A stretch of DNA of 53,933 nucleotides, taken from assembly GCA_913056175.1 (NCBI GenBank), contig CAJXLM010000016.1, forward strand, positions 1 through 53,933, given 5' to 3'. Source of the stretch: an uncultured Opitutia bacterium. Its GTDB lineage: Bacteria; Verrucomicrobiota; Verrucomicrobiia; Opitutales; Puniceicoccaceae. A program made the position numbers and the translations under genes. Within the stretch, counting starts at the first letter, position 1. The number at the start of each line of letters is the position of its first letter. The notes under the pieces are model-generated. The model was not told the DNA's origin and did no database searches. It saw only the letters and a program-made list of their open reading frames with translations. This document shows positions 37,075 to 47,871 of this stretch, in pieces.

Positions 37075-38556
37075 CTACCTCTTCTTCCGCCGGGCCTTCG
37101 GCTTGCGCTTGGTGCCCTTGCTCCCGCTCCGGCCGGGGAGGCCCCCGCCGCCGCCGAGCCCCCCGAGCCCCCCGAGCGAGGGCATCCCGCCGCCGCCCGC
37201 GCCGCCGGCGAGCGCCTCCCGGGGATCCCCGCCGGCCCCGTCGCCTCCGCCCATCGACCCGAGGAGCTCGGAGGGATCGCGGCCCTTCATCTTCCGCATC
37301 ATCTTCCGCATCTGCCCGTACTGCTTGAGGAGCTGGTTCACCTGGACGACCTTCGTCCCGGAACCGGCCGCGATCCGCATGCGGCGGCGCCCGTTCAGGA
37401 GGTTGGGCGACTGTCGTTCCTGCGGGGTCATCGACAGGAGGATGGCCTCGGTCTGGGCCATCCTGCGGTTTTCCTCCTCGCCGAGCTCCTTGTTGCCCAT
37501 GCCGGGCAGCATCTTCATGAGCGAGCCGAGCGAGCCCATCTTCTTCACCTGGCGCATCTGCTGGAGCATGTCGTCGAGGGTGAACTCGGCGGAGCGGACC
37601 TTCTCCGCCATCCGCTCGGCCTCCTTCTCGTCCATGGTCTCCTGGGCCCGCTCCACCAGGGAGACCACGTCGCCCATCCCGAGGATGCGGGAGGCCATCC
37701 GGTCCGGGTGGAAGACCTCGAGGGCCTCCGCCTTCTCCCCGGTTCCGGCAAACTTGATGGGCACGCCGGTGCGGCTCTTCATGGAGAGGGCGGCCCCGCC
37801 CCGGGCGTCGCCGTCCAGCTTGGTCAGGACGATCCCGCTGAGGTCGGTGGCCTCGTGGAAGGTGCGGGAGACCTCCACCGCCTCCTGGCCGAGGGCGCTG
37901 TCCGCCACGAGGAGGACCTCCTGCGGGTCGAGGTCCCGGCGGAGCTGGCGGACCTCCTCGATGAGATCCTCGTCGATCTGCAGCCGGCCGGCCGTGTCGA
38001 AGAGGAGGGCGTCGCAACCCTCCCCGCGGAGGGCCCGCTGCCCGGCTGCGGCCACCCCGCGCACGTCCTTGGTGCCCTTGTCGGCGTACACGGGGATCCC
38101 GTGCTCGCGCCCGAGGGTTTCCAGTTGGTCGATGGCCGCGGGGCGCTGCAGGTCGCAGGCGATCATCCCGGGCCGGTAGCCCTTCTTGCGGAGGTGGAGG
38201 GCCAGCTTGGCCGCGGTGGTCGTCTTCCCCGAGCCCTGCAGGCCGACGAGGAGCACGCGGAGGGGACGCTCCCCCGAGAGCTCCGCCGTGCCACTGCCGA
38301 GGAGCTCGACGAGCTCGTCCTGGATGATCTTCACCATCTGCTGCCCGGGAGTGACCTTCGGGGTCACCTCGAGGCCCTCGCTCTTCTCGCGGACGCTCTC
38401 CACGAACTGGCGGGCCACCCGGAAGTGCACATCCGCCTCGAGGAGCGCCGAGCGCACTTCCTGGAGGGCTTCCTCGGTATTCTCGCGGGTGAGCTTGCCC
38501 TGCCCGCGGAGGTTGCGCAGGGCGGAGCCGAGACGGTCGGTGAGGCTGTCGAACAT
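37075..38556 (-). CDS. ffh: Signal recognition particle protein Ffh
   Basis: The GTPase of the bacterial SRP, 493 residues. The N domain ([22 protein letters not shown]) is followed by the G domain with [43 protein letters not shown] and [15 protein letters not shown]. The M domain has the Met-rich RNA- and signal-binding helices ([18 protein letters not shown]). It ends with a Gly-rich stretch and a strongly basic tail ([14 protein letters not shown]). ATG at 38556 follows a good GGGAGGACC ribosome site and is preferred to the GTG four codons upstream. 4.5S RNA was not found nearby. Confidence 0.97.
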   Translation of the reverse strand: MFDSLTDRLGSALRNLRGQGKLTRENTEEALQEVRSALLEADVHFRVARQFVESVREKSEGLEVTPKVTPGQQMVKIIQDELVELLGSGTAELSGERPLRVLLVGLQGSGKTTTAAKLALHLRKKGYRPGMIACDLQRPAAIDQLETLGREHGIPVYADKGTKDVRGVAAAGQRALRGEGCDALLFDTAGRLQIDEDLIEEVRQLRRDLDPQEVLLVADSALGQEAVEVSRTFHEATDLSGIVLTKLDGDARGGAALSMKSRTGVPIKFAGTGEKAEALEVFHPDRMASRILGMGDVVSLVERAQETMDEKEAERMAEKVRSAEFTLDDMLQQMRQVKKMGSLGSLMKMLPGMGNKELGEEENRRMAQTEAILLSMTPQERQSPNLLNGRRRMRIAAGSGTKVVQVNQLLKQYGQMRKMMRKMKGRDPSELLGSMGGGDGAGGDPREALAGGAGGGGMPSLGGLGGLGGGGGLPGRSGSKGTKRKPKARRKKR

Positions 38557-38714
38557 GGGTCCTCCCACTCAAGCCGCGCCGGGCCCTCTCCTCAACCGCA
38601 AAGCGGGATCAGTGCCCCGGGAGGAACGACGGCGGCGGGGAAGGTGGCCGGGAGGCGCCGGGAAAAGGGGCTTTTTCGTGGCACGGGCCCGTCGCCGCCG
38701 CTACGGTAGGATCC

Positions 38715-39566
38715 ATGTGGAATGAAACCCGCAGGGAGGCGCTCCTCCGCCTCCTCGACGACGAGAGCCCGTGCGTGCGCGAGGCCCTCCTCGCCGAGTG
38801 CCGGGAGAACGAGGAGGCCATCGCCTTTCTCCGCGAGGTCACGGGCCGCCGCGGGGATGCCGCCGCCACCCACGCCCGGCAGCTCCTCGCCGCCCTCGGC
38901 CTGGACGATCCCCGTGGGGACTTCCTCCGCTTCATCGACTCCTTTCACTACGAGCTGGAGACCGGCTGCTACCTCCTCGAGCGGACCGTCCATCCCCACC
39001 TCGAGTGGGCGACCGTGGCCCGCTTTCTCGACGGGGTGGCCGCCCGCTGCTGCGAGTTTCTCGATCCGGAGGCGCCCCTCTTCGAGAAGTGCAAGCACCT
39101 CAACCTCGTCCTCTTCCACGAGTACGGTTTCCGCGGGGATCTCGAGCACTTCCACGACCCGGAGAACAACTTCCTCGGCTCGGTCATCCAGCGCCGCCGG
39201 GGGATCCCCATCTCCCTGAGCGTGCTCTACCTCCTCGTGGCGGAGCGCTGCCACTTCCGCCTCGAGCCGATCGGGGCCCCCGGGCGCTTCCTCCTCGCCC
39301 ACCTCGACGACCGCGACCCCTTCTACCTCGATCCCTTCGACCGCGGCCGCTTCCGCACCGAGGAGGAGGTACGGCAGATGCTCCTGAGCCGGGATGTGGA
39401 GGACGGTTCCTGCTACCTGCTGCCGGCCCCGGTCGGGGAGGTGCTCTGCCGCTTTTGCCGCAACCTCGTCCACCAGTACACCATGCAGGGCCAGCGGGAC
39501 CGCGCCGACCTCTTCCGGGGCTTCATCTGTGCCTTCGAGAATGCCTATGAGCGGGAAAGTTCCTGA
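38715..39566 (+). CDS. SirB1-type transglutaminase-like protein
   Basis: The product is 283 residues. The middle matches the SirB1/Transglut_core2 family: HLNLVLFHEYGFRGD, NNFLGSVIQRRRGIPISLSVLYLLVAERC, and PIGAPGRFLLAHLDD ... FYLDPFDRGRFRTEEE. The family usually has PGHFL at this place; here His is Arg, so any transglutaminase-like catalysis is doubtful. The C-terminal helices (VGEVLCRFCRNLVHQYTMQGQRDRA) resemble the helical tail of the family. Function is unknown. Its last 20 nt overlap the start of aroE. Confidence 0.8.
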   Translation: MWNETRREALLRLLDDESPCVREALLAECRENEEAIAFLREVTGRRGDAAATHARQLLAALGLDDPRGDFLRFIDSFHYELETGCYLLERTVHPHLEWATVARFLDGVAARCCEFLDPEAPLFEKCKHLNLVLFHEYGFRGDLEHFHDPENNFLGSVIQRRRGIPISLSVLYLLVAERCHFRLEPIGAPGRFLLAHLDDRDPFYLDPFDRGRFRTEEEVRQMLLSRDVEDGSCYLLPAPVGEVLCRFCRNLVHQYTMQGQRDRADLFRGFICAFENAYERESS

Positions 39567-40464
39567 GCCTCCCCGCGACCTCGCCGCCCTCCGGGCCCTG
39601 CGGGCGGACGGAACCACGCGGCTGGGCGTGGTCGGCTGGCCGATCGACCACTCCGCCAGTCCAGCCCTGCACGGGGCGGCCCTTGCCACCCTCGCCGCTG
39701 CCGAGCCGTCCTTCGCCGCCTGGGAGTACCGCGCCTACGCCCTCCGCCCGGAGGAGCTCGCCGAGGCCCTCCCCCTCGCCGCGGAGCGGGGTTTCCGCGG
39801 GCTCAACCTCACGGTCCCCCACAAGGTGGAGGTCCTCCCGCTGGTCGACCGGCTGGCCCCCAGCGCCGAGCGGATCGGGGCGGTGAACACCCTCCTCTGG
39901 GAGGAGGATGGCCTGCACGGGCTGAACACGGACGGCTACGGCCTCGAGGAGGGTCTCCGCGAGGCCTTCGGGCTCGGCATGGCCGGGCAGTCGGTGCTGG
40001 TCCTCGGGGCCGGCGGGGCCGCCCGGGCGGCGGTCGCGGAGGCGGTGCACCAGGGTGCCGCCCGCGCGTTCGTGGCCAACCGCACGGAGGATCGCGCGGT
40101 GGAGTTGGCCCGGCGCTTCGCGGGCGGGGTCACCGAGGTTGCCGCCGTGCCCCTCGCCGATGCGGGGCACCGGGCGGAGCCCGGCACGCTGGTGGTCAAC
40201 GCCACCTCGCTCGGGCTCCGCCCGGGGGATCCCCAGCCCTTTCCGGCCGCCGAACTGCCGGAGCGCTGCCTCCTCTACGACATGGTCTACAACCCCCCGG
40301 AGACCCCGTGGCTGGCGGCTGGGCGGGCCCGCGGCTACCCGGTGGCGAACGGCCTGGGCATGCTCCTCCACCAGGGGGCCCGCGCCCTCGAGATCTGGAC
40401 GGACCGCCCGGCCCCGCTCGCGCCGATGCGGGAGGCCCTCGAGGGCTTCCTCGCGGGAGCCTGA
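39547..40464 (+). CDS. aroE: Shikimate dehydrogenase
   Basis: The product is 305 residues and reduces 3-dehydroshikimate with NADPH in aromatic amino-acid synthesis. Signatures: [19 protein letters not shown] (substrate Ser pair region), [15 protein letters not shown] (catalytic Lys), [21 protein letters not shown] (catalytic Asp), [13 protein letters not shown] and [14 protein letters not shown] (NADP site), and the C-terminal [16 protein letters not shown]. The ATG at 39547 lies inside the 3' end of the SirB1-like gene. 5-oxoprolinase begins 14 nt downstream, giving a three-gene run. Confidence 0.96.
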   Translation: MSGKVPEPPRDLAALRALRADGTTRLGVVGWPIDHSASPALHGAALATLAAAEPSFAAWEYRAYALRPEELAEALPLAAERGFRGLNLTVPHKVEVLPLVDRLAPSAERIGAVNTLLWEEDGLHGLNTDGYGLEEGLREAFGLGMAGQSVLVLGAGGAARAAVAEAVHQGAARAFVANRTEDRAVELARRFAGGVTEVAAVPLADAGHRAEPGTLVVNATSLGLRPGDPQPFPAAELPERCLLYDMVYNPPETPWLAAGRARGYPVANGLGMLLHQGARALEIWTDRPAPLAPMREALEGFLAGA

Positions 40465-40478
40465 AAAAGGGAGCCGGC

Positions 40479-43400
40479 ATGCCGCGGGCAGGCACCGGCA
40501 ACGGGGAGGACGGGCGGACCGGCAACGGCCGCTGGCAGTTCTGGGTCGACCGCGGGGGTACCTTCACCGATATCGTGGCGCGTCGCCCGGACGGCTCCCT
40601 GGCGAGCCGCAAGCTCCTCTCGGAGGATCCGGAGCGCTACCGGGACGCCGCCGTCGCCGGCATCCGGGCCTTCCTCGGGCTCGCCGCGGGGGAGCCGGTC
40701 CCCGCGGACCGGATCGACTCGGTCCGCATGGGGACCACAGTGGCCACGAACGCCCTCCTCGAGCGCCGGGGAGAGCCCACGGCACTCCTCACGAACCGCG
40801 GCTTCCGCGACCAGCTCCGCCTCGGGTACCAGAACCGCCCGGACATCTTTGCCCGCGCCATCCGGCGGCCGGAGCAACTCTACGAGCGGGTGGTCGAGGT
40901 GGGCGGACGACTCACCGCGGGCGGGGAGGAGCGCGAGCCGCTCGACGAGGACGAGGTGCGGGCCGCCCTCGCCGGGCTGCGCGCGGAGGGCTTCCGGGCG
41001 ATCGCGGTGGTCCTGCTGCACGGCTACCGCTTCCCGGACCACGAGCGCCGCATCGGGGAGCTCGCCCGCGGGGCGGGCTTCCCCCAGGTCTCCCTCTCCC
41101 ACGAGGTCAGCCCGCTCCTCCGGCTGGTCAGCCGCGGCCAGACGACGGTGGTGGACGCCTACCTCTCCCCGATCCTCCGCCGCTATGTCGAGCAGGTCCG
41201 CGCGGAGCTGGGCGGGGTCCGCCTGCTCTTCATGCAGTCGAACGGGGGGCTGGTGGAGGCGGACTTCTTCCAGGGCAAGGATGCCATCCTCTCCGGGCCG
41301 GCGGGTGGACTGGTCGGGGCGGTCCGCAGCGCGGAGGCGGCCGGGGTGGACCGCCTGGTCACCTTCGACATGGGGGGGACCTCCACGGATGTCGCCCACT
41401 ACGCGGGCGAGCTGGAGCGTTCCTTCGAGAGCGAGGTGGCCGGGGTCCTCCTGCGCTCGCCGCTCCTGCGCATCCACACGGTGGCCGCCGGGGGCGGTTC
41501 CCTTCTCCACTTCGACGGGGAGCGCTTCCGGGTGGGACCGGACAGCGCCGGGGCGGTGCCCGGCCCGGCCTGCTACCGCCGGGGCGGCCCCCTCGCGGTC
41601 ACCGACGCCAACCTGCGGGTGGGGCGGATCCAGCCGGACTTCTTCCCGGCGGTCTTCGGGCCGGAGGGCACGGAACCGCTCGACGCTGCGGGGGTCCGCG
41701 CCCGTTTCGAGGAGCTCGCCGCGGAGGTGGAGGCCGCCACGGGGGAGCGGCGGGCCCCGGAGGAGATCGCCGAGGGCTTTCGCCGGATCGCCACGGAAAA
41801 CATGGCCCATGCGATCAAGAAGATCTCCATCGAGGAGGGCCGCGAGCTCGCCGGCTACACCCTGCAGTGCTTCGGGGGGGCCGGCGGACAGCACGCCTGC
41901 GCGATCGCCGATGTGCTCGGCATGGACCGCATCCTCCTGCATCCACTCGCCGGGGTGCTCTCCGCCTACGGGATGGGGCGGGCCGACCTGCGGGTGCTCC
42001 GCGAGCGGGCGGTCGAGGAAACCCTCGACGCGGAGTCTCTCGTCCGGGCGGAGTCCCTCGCCGGGGAGCTGGCGGCGGCCGCCGCCACGGAGCTCCGCGC
42101 GCAGGGCCAGCCGCCGGAAACCATCGCTTGCCACTCGCGGCTGCACCTGCGCTACGCGGGCACGAACACTCCCCTGGAAATCCCGGCCGGTCCCCTGCCG
42201 GAGGTCATCGGGGCCTTCGAGGAGGAACACCGTCGCCGCTTCGGCTTCGTCAGCCCGGAGAAACCCCGCGTCCTCGAGGCGGTCGTGGTGGAGGCGGTCG
42301 GCGCGGCGGCCGGGCCGGGCCCGTCCGGCGGTGGGGAGGCGCTCGCGGGGAACGCGGGGGACGCGGCGGGGGAGGCGCCGGAAGAAGTGGGCGAGTCGTC
42401 CCCCCGCGCCCGGGTTCCCCTCTACACGGAGGGCCGCTGGTGGGAGGTGCCGGTCTTCGCGCGGGACGACCTGTGCCCGGGCCAGCGGGTGCCCGGACCG
42501 GCCCTGGTCATCGAGCCGCAGTCGACGACGGTGGTCGATCCGGGCTGGACGGCCGCCCGGGAGCCGGACGGGCACCTCCTCCTCGTGCGCACGGCCCCGC
42601 GCCGGGCCGAGCGGGCCGCGGCCACCGCGGTCGATCCGGTCCTCCTCGAGGTCTTCCACAACCTCTTCCGGGCGGTGGCCGAGCAGATGGGATCGGCTCT
42701 CGAGAATACGGCGCACTCGGTCAACATGAAGGAGCGGCTGGACTTTTCCTGCGCGCTCTTCGACCCGCGGGGAGGACTGGTCGCCAACGCTCCCCACATC
42801 CCGGTGCACCTCGGCTCGATGGGGGAGAGTGTCCGCGCGGTGCTCGCCGCCCGGGAGGGGGACCTTCGGCCGGGGGACGTGCTCGTGCTCAACGATCCCT
42901 ACCACGGGGGAACCCACCTGCCCGATGTCACCGTGGTCTCGCCGGTCTTCGACGGGCGGGGGGAGGACCTGCTCTTTCTCGTCGCCAGCCGGGGCCACCA
43001 CGCGGATGTGGGAGGGGCCACGCCGGGCTCCATGCCCCCGGATTCCCGCTCCCTCGCGGAAGAGGGCATTCTCTTCCGCGACTTCCTCCTCGTCCGCGAC
43101 GGGCACTTCCGCGAGGAGGAGGTGCGCGCCCACCTCGCGGGGGGACGCTGGCCGGCCCGCAACCCGGAACAGAACCTCGGCGACCTCCGCGCCCAGGTCG
43201 CCGCCAACGAGCGCGGGATCCGCGAGATCCGCCGGATGATCGACCACTTCGGGCTCCGGGTGGTCCACGCCTACATGGGCCATGTGCAGGACCACGCCGC
43301 CCGGGCGGTCGGGGAGGTCATCGCCCATCTCGAAGAGGGATCGTTTGCCTACGCGATGGACAACGGCGCGGAGGTACGGGTGGCGGTGACCGTGGACCGC

Positions 43401-44165
43401 GCGGAGGGGCGGGCCCGCATCGATTTCTCGGGGACTTCCCCCCAGCGGGAGGACAACTTCAACGCCCCGCCGGCGGTGACCCGGGCCGCGGTCCTCTATG
43501 TGTTTCGCACCCTGGTCCGCGAGCCGATCCCGCTGAACGAGGGTTGCCTGCGGCCGCTGGAGATCGTCCTCCCCGAGGGCTGCCTGCTCCGGCCCTCCTT
43601 CCCCCATGCGGTGGTCGCGGGGAATGTGGAGACCTCCCAAGTGGTCACGGACGCGCTCTACGGGGCGCTCGGGGTGCAGGCGGCCGCCCAGGGGACCATG
43701 AACAACCTCACCTTCGGGAACGGGGAGTACCAGTACTACGAGACGGTTTGCGGGGGTGCCGGGGCCGGGTCGGGCTACCACGGGGCTGGCGGGGTCCATA
43801 CCCACATGACGAATTCGCGCCTCACCGATCCGGAGGTGCTCGAGCTGCGCTACCCGGTCCTCGTGGAGGAGTTTTCCCTGCGCGGGGGCTCGGGGGGCGA
43901 GGGCCGCTGGAGGGGAGGGGAGGGTGTCGTCCGGCGTCTGCGCTTCCTCGAGTCCCTCACCCTCGGCCTGCTCGCCAACCGGCGCCGGATCCCCCCCTTC
44001 GGCCTCGCCGGCGGGGGCCCGGGCGGGCGGGGGGAGACGATTCTCGATTACCCGGATGGCTCCCGGGAGATTCTGCCGTCCACCGCCCAGCGAGCCCTTC
44101 CCGCCGGTACCCGCCTCACCCTCCGTACCCCGGGCGGGGGGGGGTACGGGCGGGAAGGGCGCTAA
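40479..44165 (+). CDS. 5-oxoprolinase / hydantoinase A+B fusion
   Basis: A 1228-residue ATP-dependent amidohydrolase, the length of single-chain 5-oxoprolinase (OplaH type). The HyuA half: [53 protein letters not shown] and [17 protein letters not shown] (ATPase motifs). The HyuB half starts near residue 720 with [20 protein letters not shown] and continues [38 protein letters not shown] and [19 protein letters not shown]. It probably converts 5-oxoproline to glutamate, although hydantoin substrates cannot be excluded. ATG at 40479 has GGGAG upstream. It is the last gene of the SirB1-aroE run and the last core gene before the accessory region. Confidence 0.9.
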   Translation: MPRAGTGNGEDGRTGNGRWQFWVDRGGTFTDIVARRPDGSLASRKLLSEDPERYRDAAVAGIRAFLGLAAGEPVPADRIDSVRMGTTVATNALLERRGEPTALLTNRGFRDQLRLGYQNRPDIFARAIRRPEQLYERVVEVGGRLTAGGEEREPLDEDEVRAALAGLRAEGFRAIAVVLLHGYRFPDHERRIGELARGAGFPQVSLSHEVSPLLRLVSRGQTTVVDAYLSPILRRYVEQVRAELGGVRLLFMQSNGGLVEADFFQGKDAILSGPAGGLVGAVRSAEAAGVDRLVTFDMGGTSTDVAHYAGELERSFESEVAGVLLRSPLLRIHTVAAGGGSLLHFDGERFRVGPDSAGAVPGPACYRRGGPLAVTDANLRVGRIQPDFFPAVFGPEGTEPLDAAGVRARFEELAAEVEAATGERRAPEEIAEGFRRIATENMAHAIKKISIEEGRELAGYTLQCFGGAGGQHACAIADVLGMDRILLHPLAGVLSAYGMGRADLRVLRERAVEETLDAESLVRAESLAGELAAAAATELRAQGQPPETIACHSRLHLRYAGTNTPLEIPAGPLPEVIGAFEEEHRRRFGFVSPEKPRVLEAVVVEAVGAAAGPGPSGGGEALAGNAGDAAGEAPEEVGESSPRARVPLYTEGRWWEVPVFARDDLCPGQRVPGPALVIEPQSTTVVDPGWTAAREPDGHLLLVRTAPRRAERAAATAVDPVLLEVFHNLFRAVAEQMGSALENTAHSVNMKERLDFSCALFDPRGGLVANAPHIPVHLGSMGESVRAVLAAREGDLRPGDVLVLNDPYHGGTHLPDVTVVSPVFDGRGEDLLFLVASRGHHADVGGATPGSMPPDSRSLAEEGILFRDFLLVRDGHFREEEVRAHLAGGRWPARNPEQNLGDLRAQVAANERGIREIRRMIDHFGLRVVHAYMGHVQDHAARAVGEVIAHLEEGSFAYAMDNGAEVRVAVTVDRAEGRARIDFSGTSPQREDNFNAPPAVTRAAVLYVFRTLVREPIPLNEGCLRPLEIVLPEGCLLRPSFPHAVVAGNVETSQVVTDALYGALGVQAAAQGTMNNLTFGNGEYQYYETVCGGAGAGSGYHGAGGVHTHMTNSRLTDPEVLELRYPVLVEEFSLRGGSGGEGRWRGGEGVVRRLRFLESLTLGLLANRRRIPPFGLAGGGPGGRGETILDYPDGSREILPSTAQRALPAGTRLTLRTPGGGGYGREGR

Positions 44166-44286
44166 GAGGGGAGTGGCGGTTCGGCGCGGACCGAGGGGCC
44201 CGTCTTTTCGCTCCCTTACTCCCTACTTTCGCGGTCCGCACCACCGTGGTCAGCGGGGCGCGAGAACACGGGTGCAGCGTTTTTCC

Positions 44287-44550
44287 TCAAACATTCCCCT
44301 GGTAGCAATTATCATCCCCACTGGGGAGAATGCTACCCCATTGACATCCGCCCGCGGCACTCTCCAGCTCCTCATCGCTCAAGTCTTCGGCGCGGCTGGC
44401 CTGCGCGCGGAGGAATTCGGCTTGGGTGATCGCAAATCCCGCCTCCCCGGCGATGGCCACGGGGTCCGCGCCCTCGGCGCGGAGCTTTTCCTGGAGGGAG
44501 GAGTCCTGACGGACGGCTTCAACGAATCGGGTGAGGTCTTCCTGGCTCAT
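44287..44550 (-). CDS. Nif11-type RiPP precursor peptide 1 (intact)
   Basis: The product is 87 residues. The leader (1-68) is a Nif11-like domain: MSQEDLTRFVEAVRQDSSLQ, AIAGEAGFAITQAEFL, and an end LSDEELESAAGG, the double-glycine cleavage site of C39 peptidase/transporters. The 19-residue core CQWGSILPSGDDNCYQGNV has two Cys and two Ser, compatible with thioether or disulfide formation. Nif11 leaders are known on lanthipeptides and other RiPPs. No modifying enzyme or exporter is in the window. The ATG at 44550 fixes the leader by comparison with two paralogues at 47872 and 48428. It has no Shine-Dalgarno but shares an upstream element with the 47872 gene. Confidence 0.88.
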   Translation of the reverse strand: MSQEDLTRFVEAVRQDSSLQEKLRAEGADPVAIAGEAGFAITQAEFLRAQASRAEDLSDEELESAAGGCQWGSILPSGDDNCYQGNV

Positions 44551-44608
44551 GGGGGAGGAGGATCGGGTTGGTTTTGGAGAACGATTCACGAGGGGCGGAA
44601 AAGGTAGC

Positions 44609-44642
44609 CGCAAGGTAAGAGAACCGGCCGCCAACTTTATTC
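44609..44642 (-). promoter_or_regulatory. Shared upstream element of the Nif11 genes (copy 1)
   Basis: On the minus strand GAATAAA is followed after 14 nt by CTCTTACCTTGCG, which ends 58 nt before the ATG of precursor 1. The same bipartite element with the same 14-nt gap lies 57 nt before precursor 2. The flanks differ, so this looks like a conserved promoter or operator, not a recent duplication. Confidence 0.5.
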
Positions 44643-44764
44643 GCAGATCTCGATAAAAACCGACCCGTCTGCCGCGAGCCGATCGGAGAAGCCTCCGCGC
44701 CCCGGGGCGATCCGCGTCCGGGTGGGCGAAGAAGCCATGGGCATCCCCCTTCCCGTTTGATCTT

Positions 44765-45413
44765 CACCACAGAGGGCACAGAGAGCACAGAGGGTTGGGA
44801 GAGGAGACCGTCTGCCGATCGCCTTCCTCCTTGCTATCCCTTCCCCGAGGCCCTCCGCGGACCCCGCTCTCTCGATCGAGCCCGAGACCGCCCGGCAAAC
44901 CCAAAACCCAGTCCCCGTTTCCCCCCTCTGTGCCCCCTGTGCCCTCTGTGGTGATCCGGAAAAACCCCGTGGGAGCCCGCCGCTTCCCGATCGCCAATCC
45001 GCCCCTTTCCCTCCCGTTTGATCTTCACCACAGAGGGCACAGAGAGCACAGAGGGATGGGAGAGGATACCGTCCGCCGTTCGCCTTCCTCCTTGTTTCCC
45101 TCTCCCGAGGTCCCGTGCCCGAACACCAGAGTTCCCGGAAGTACGAAACCGTGTTTTTCTTTCCTGTCCCCGTGTATCCCCGGAGCCCTCTGTGGTGAGT
45201 CGGAAGCTTGGTCCACCACAGAGGGCACCGAGAGCATAGAGGGGAGGGGAGAGGAAATTTTCGCCGGCCACTTCCCCTCCTTCCCGTTCCCCACGATCCT
45301 CCATGGTTCTCCTCCCGGTGAACCCCGCTCCCTCGATCGACTCTCCAGGACCCCCAGCAAACACAAAACCTCGCCCGCCTTCCCCCCTCTGTGTCCCCTG
45401 TGCCCTCTGTGGT
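44765..45413. repeat. Inverted-repeat element array, cluster 1 (three units)
   Basis: Left arms (beginning CACCACAGAGGGCACAGAG) lie at 44765-44794, 45026-45055 and 45213-45243. Inverted right arms (ending TGCCCTCTGTGGTG) lie at 44924-44953, 45185-45197 (partial) and 45385-45413. They define three units of 189, 172 and 201 bp with different interiors (types 1, 2, 3), separated by linkers of 72 and 15 bp. The 72-bp linker contains GCCCGCCGCTTCCCGATCGCC, which recurs after other units. Short frames through the repeats (HHRGHREHRG or TTEGTESTEG) are by-products. The rest of 44551-45625 holds no gene. Confidence 0.9.
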
Positions 45414-45625
45414 GATCCGGGAAAACCCGCGGTAGCCCGCCGCTTCCCGATCGCCGCAGAAATCAACCGGCCCCGGCCCGTCCGCCTGCCCGTTGCCTAA
45501 CCCGTCGCCTGGCCTCCGCGGTTCGGTGCGGCGGACCTCGGTTGGCAGCGCCGGAAGGGAAGGGCTGGTCGGTCGGGTGGTCCTTTTCTGTTGAGCTCCC
45601 GCACGATCTGTAAGGAAAGGGTAGG

Positions 45626-47350
45626 ATCGACACCCTGCTCCATTCCCCGTTCGCCGAGGTCGCCGTCCTGCTAGTGATGGCGGCCGGGATTGGCTTGCTC
45701 GGCCTCCTCCTGCGCCAACCGCTGATTGTCAGTTTCATCGCCGTCGGGCTTCTCGCCGGGCCCTCCGTCCTCGATGTGGTCCGGTCCGATGCGGAGATCG
45801 AACTGCTTTCAAATCTCGGGATCGCCGTCCTTCTGTTCCTGGTTGGCATCAAGCTCGATGTGAAGCTCATCCGCTCGTTGGGCCGGATTGCCCTCCTGAC
45901 TGGGCTGGGTCAGGTGCTGTTCACTTCGGTGTTCGGCTACCTCATTGGGCTGGCCCTCGGGCTGGGGCAGGTCACCAGCCTCTATGTCGCGGTTGCGCTG
46001 ACATTTTCGTCGACGATCATCATCGTGAAGTTGCTGTCGGACAAACGGGAGATCGACAGCCTGCACGGCCAGATCGCGTTGGGATTTCTGATCGTGCAGG
46101 ACCTCGTCGTCGTGCTGGCGATGATCGTGCTCTCGGCCATCGGCATCGGTGCGGCGGAGGAGGGCGGTCACGGCAGCGGAAGGCTTCCGCTGGTGCTTTT
46201 TTCCGGCCTCGCGATGGTGGCGTTCGTCGTCCTGTTCGTTCGCTACCTCGCCAACCCGCTGACGGCTCGGCTGGCCCGCGCGCCCGAGCTCCTTGTCCTC
46301 TTCGCCATCGCCATGGCAGCCATGTTTGCGGCGGCCGGAGAACTCGTCGGCCTCGGGAAGGAGGTAGGCGGGCTGCTGGCGGGCGTATCCCTGGCCTCGA
46401 GCCCCTACCGCGAGACCATCGCGGCCCGCCTGGCACCCCTGCGCGATTTCCTGTTACTGTTCTTTTTCATTTCCTTGGGGTCGACGCTCGACCTCTCGCT
46501 GCTCGGCGCGCACATCGGTGGCGCCGTTGTGTTCTCGGTTTTCGTCCTGGTTGGCAATCCGCTGATTGTCCTCGCGATTATGGGGGCGATGGGCTACCGC
46601 AAGCGCACCGGTTTTCTCGCGGGGCTAACCGTCGCGCAGATCAGTGAGTTTTCGCTGATCTTTGTCGCCATGGGCGTATCCCTGGGCCACCTCGGAGAGG
46701 AAACTCTCGGGTTGGTCACCATGGTCGGGCTGGTGACGATTGCCGCCTCGACCTACATGATTACCTACTCCCACCAGCTCTACGCCCTCTTTGAACCGGC
46801 GCTCCGTCTTTTCGAGCGCTGGCGCGATCGGCGTGAGCCCCCCGACCCGGAGGTCCGGGGGAAGGGTGGCTACAAGGTGATCATTTTTGGTTTGGGCCGC
46901 TTCGGTACCGCGATTGGCTTGCGCCTGCAAAAGCGCGGCTTCCGGGTTCTGGGGGTGGACTTCAACCCTCTGGCCATTCGCCGCTGGCGGGAGGCCGGAC
47001 TCAACGCCCGCTTCGGCGACGCGACCGACGCGGAATTCATTGAGGAGCTGCCCCTTGACCAAGCCGAGTGGATGGTCGCCACCGTGCCTTCCCTCCCCAC
47101 CGGGCTCAGCCATGAGGATACGCGGACCACGCTGATCCAGCTAGCGCGGGCCGCGGGCTTCCGTGGCCGGATCGCGATCGCCTCTCACCAACCCCCAGAG
47201 ACGGAGGAACTCCGCGGGGCGGGCGCCGACCTCGTGCTGGAGCCGTTCCACGATGCGGCCGACCGCGCTGTCGAGCTGCTCTGCGGGGCGGCCGCGGAGG
47301 AGCGCACCGATATTCCGACGATCGCCACGGAAGACAAGCAGGCTCCTTGA
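45626..47350 (+). CDS. Kef-type cation:proton antiporter with C-terminal TrkA-N domain; probable ATC start
   Basis: A CPA2-family monovalent cation/H+ antiporter, 574 residues with the start used here. About twelve helices cover residues 5-385 (LRQPLIVSFIAVGLLAGPSVL, FLVGIKLDVKLIRSLG, STIIIVKLLSDKREID, ISLGSTLDLSLLG, AQISEFSLIFVAMG). A Rossmann TrkA-N domain (VIIFGLGRFGTAIGLRLQKRG ... VDFNPLA) follows. The first standard start is GTG at 45674, but 16 codons upstream of it continue the family N-terminus (DTLLHSPFAEVAVLL). The frame there has only ATC (45626) or CTG after a stop at 45611-45613. AAAGG lies 5 nt before ATC. It lies alone between precursor 1 and precursor 2. Confidence 0.88.
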   Translation: MDTLLHSPFAEVAVLLVMAAGIGLLGLLLRQPLIVSFIAVGLLAGPSVLDVVRSDAEIELLSNLGIAVLLFLVGIKLDVKLIRSLGRIALLTGLGQVLFTSVFGYLIGLALGLGQVTSLYVAVALTFSSTIIIVKLLSDKREIDSLHGQIALGFLIVQDLVVVLAMIVLSAIGIGAAEEGGHGSGRLPLVLFSGLAMVAFVVLFVRYLANPLTARLARAPELLVLFAIAMAAMFAAAGELVGLGKEVGGLLAGVSLASSPYRETIAARLAPLRDFLLLFFFISLGSTLDLSLLGAHIGGAVVFSVFVLVGNPLIVLAIMGAMGYRKRTGFLAGLTVAQISEFSLIFVAMGVSLGHLGEETLGLVTMVGLVTIAASTYMITYSHQLYALFEPALRLFERWRDRREPPDPEVRGKGGYKVIIFGLGRFGTAIGLRLQKRGFRVLGVDFNPLAIRRWREAGLNARFGDATDAEFIEELPLDQAEWMVATVPSLPTGLSHEDTRTTLIQLARAAGFRGRIAIASHQPPETEELRGAGADLVLEPFHDAADRAVELLCGAAAEERTDIPTIATEDKQAP

Positions 47351-47780
47351 GCGCGAGGGGCGAGGGGCGTGGTTCAAGGCTGGGGGCCCGGGGAATTGGC
47401 CTCGGGATCAGCTTCCTTTGTCTCGGACACGGAATGCCCTTACCCGGAGAGGGGGGCATGGGAGCGAAGCGATCGATCAGGGGGCGGATCGGTCGGTCCT
47501 CGCGTGGGTTTCTTCTTCCGCGGACCCATCCGTAGCTACGACTCGCTCCCCGACCCCCGGAATCATGCGGTGATTCGACCTCATTTTGCTCCACTCTCGA
47601 CTCGATCCACACGAGTCTCTCCCGCCCCTCCCAGGATCCCGCGACCCGCGATCACTGCACTTCCCCATCAACAATCCGGTCGGGGTGCCGCTGCCAATCT
47701 CCTCCGACCTCCTGCCTCGGCTCATTCGACCCTCCAACTGAGCCGACTCTCATTTTCTTCTCTCCAAGCCCGGGTTTTGA
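47351..47780. other. Intergenic stretch without recognised gene
   Basis: No supported gene. Short frames are of unbiased composition and lack family features. The sequence is less GC-rich and more pyrimidine-rich on the plus strand from about 47560 to 47770 than in the core. No CACAGAGG-type arms are present here. Confidence 0.6.
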
Positions 47781-47814
47781 GAATTTATCCGCGTGAGGCG
47801 GCTCTTACCTTACG
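47781..47814 (+). promoter_or_regulatory. Shared upstream element of the Nif11 genes (copy 2)
   Basis: GAATTTA at 47781 is followed after 14 nt by CTCTTACCTTACG (47802-47814), ending 57 nt before the ATG of precursor 2. It matches the element before precursor 1 at 12 of 13 positions in the second box with identical internal spacing. The pseudogene at 48428 does not have it at this distance. Confidence 0.5.
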
Positions 47815-47871
47815 AGCGAAGGCATTCGGCCTTTGCCCCCAACAATAGAACCTATAGCATCCAGAAACCCG

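Noticed and set aside
37028-38720. 4.5S (SRP) RNA gene near ffh
   Set aside because: I looked in the short gaps on both sides of ffh and found no conserved SRP RNA loop.
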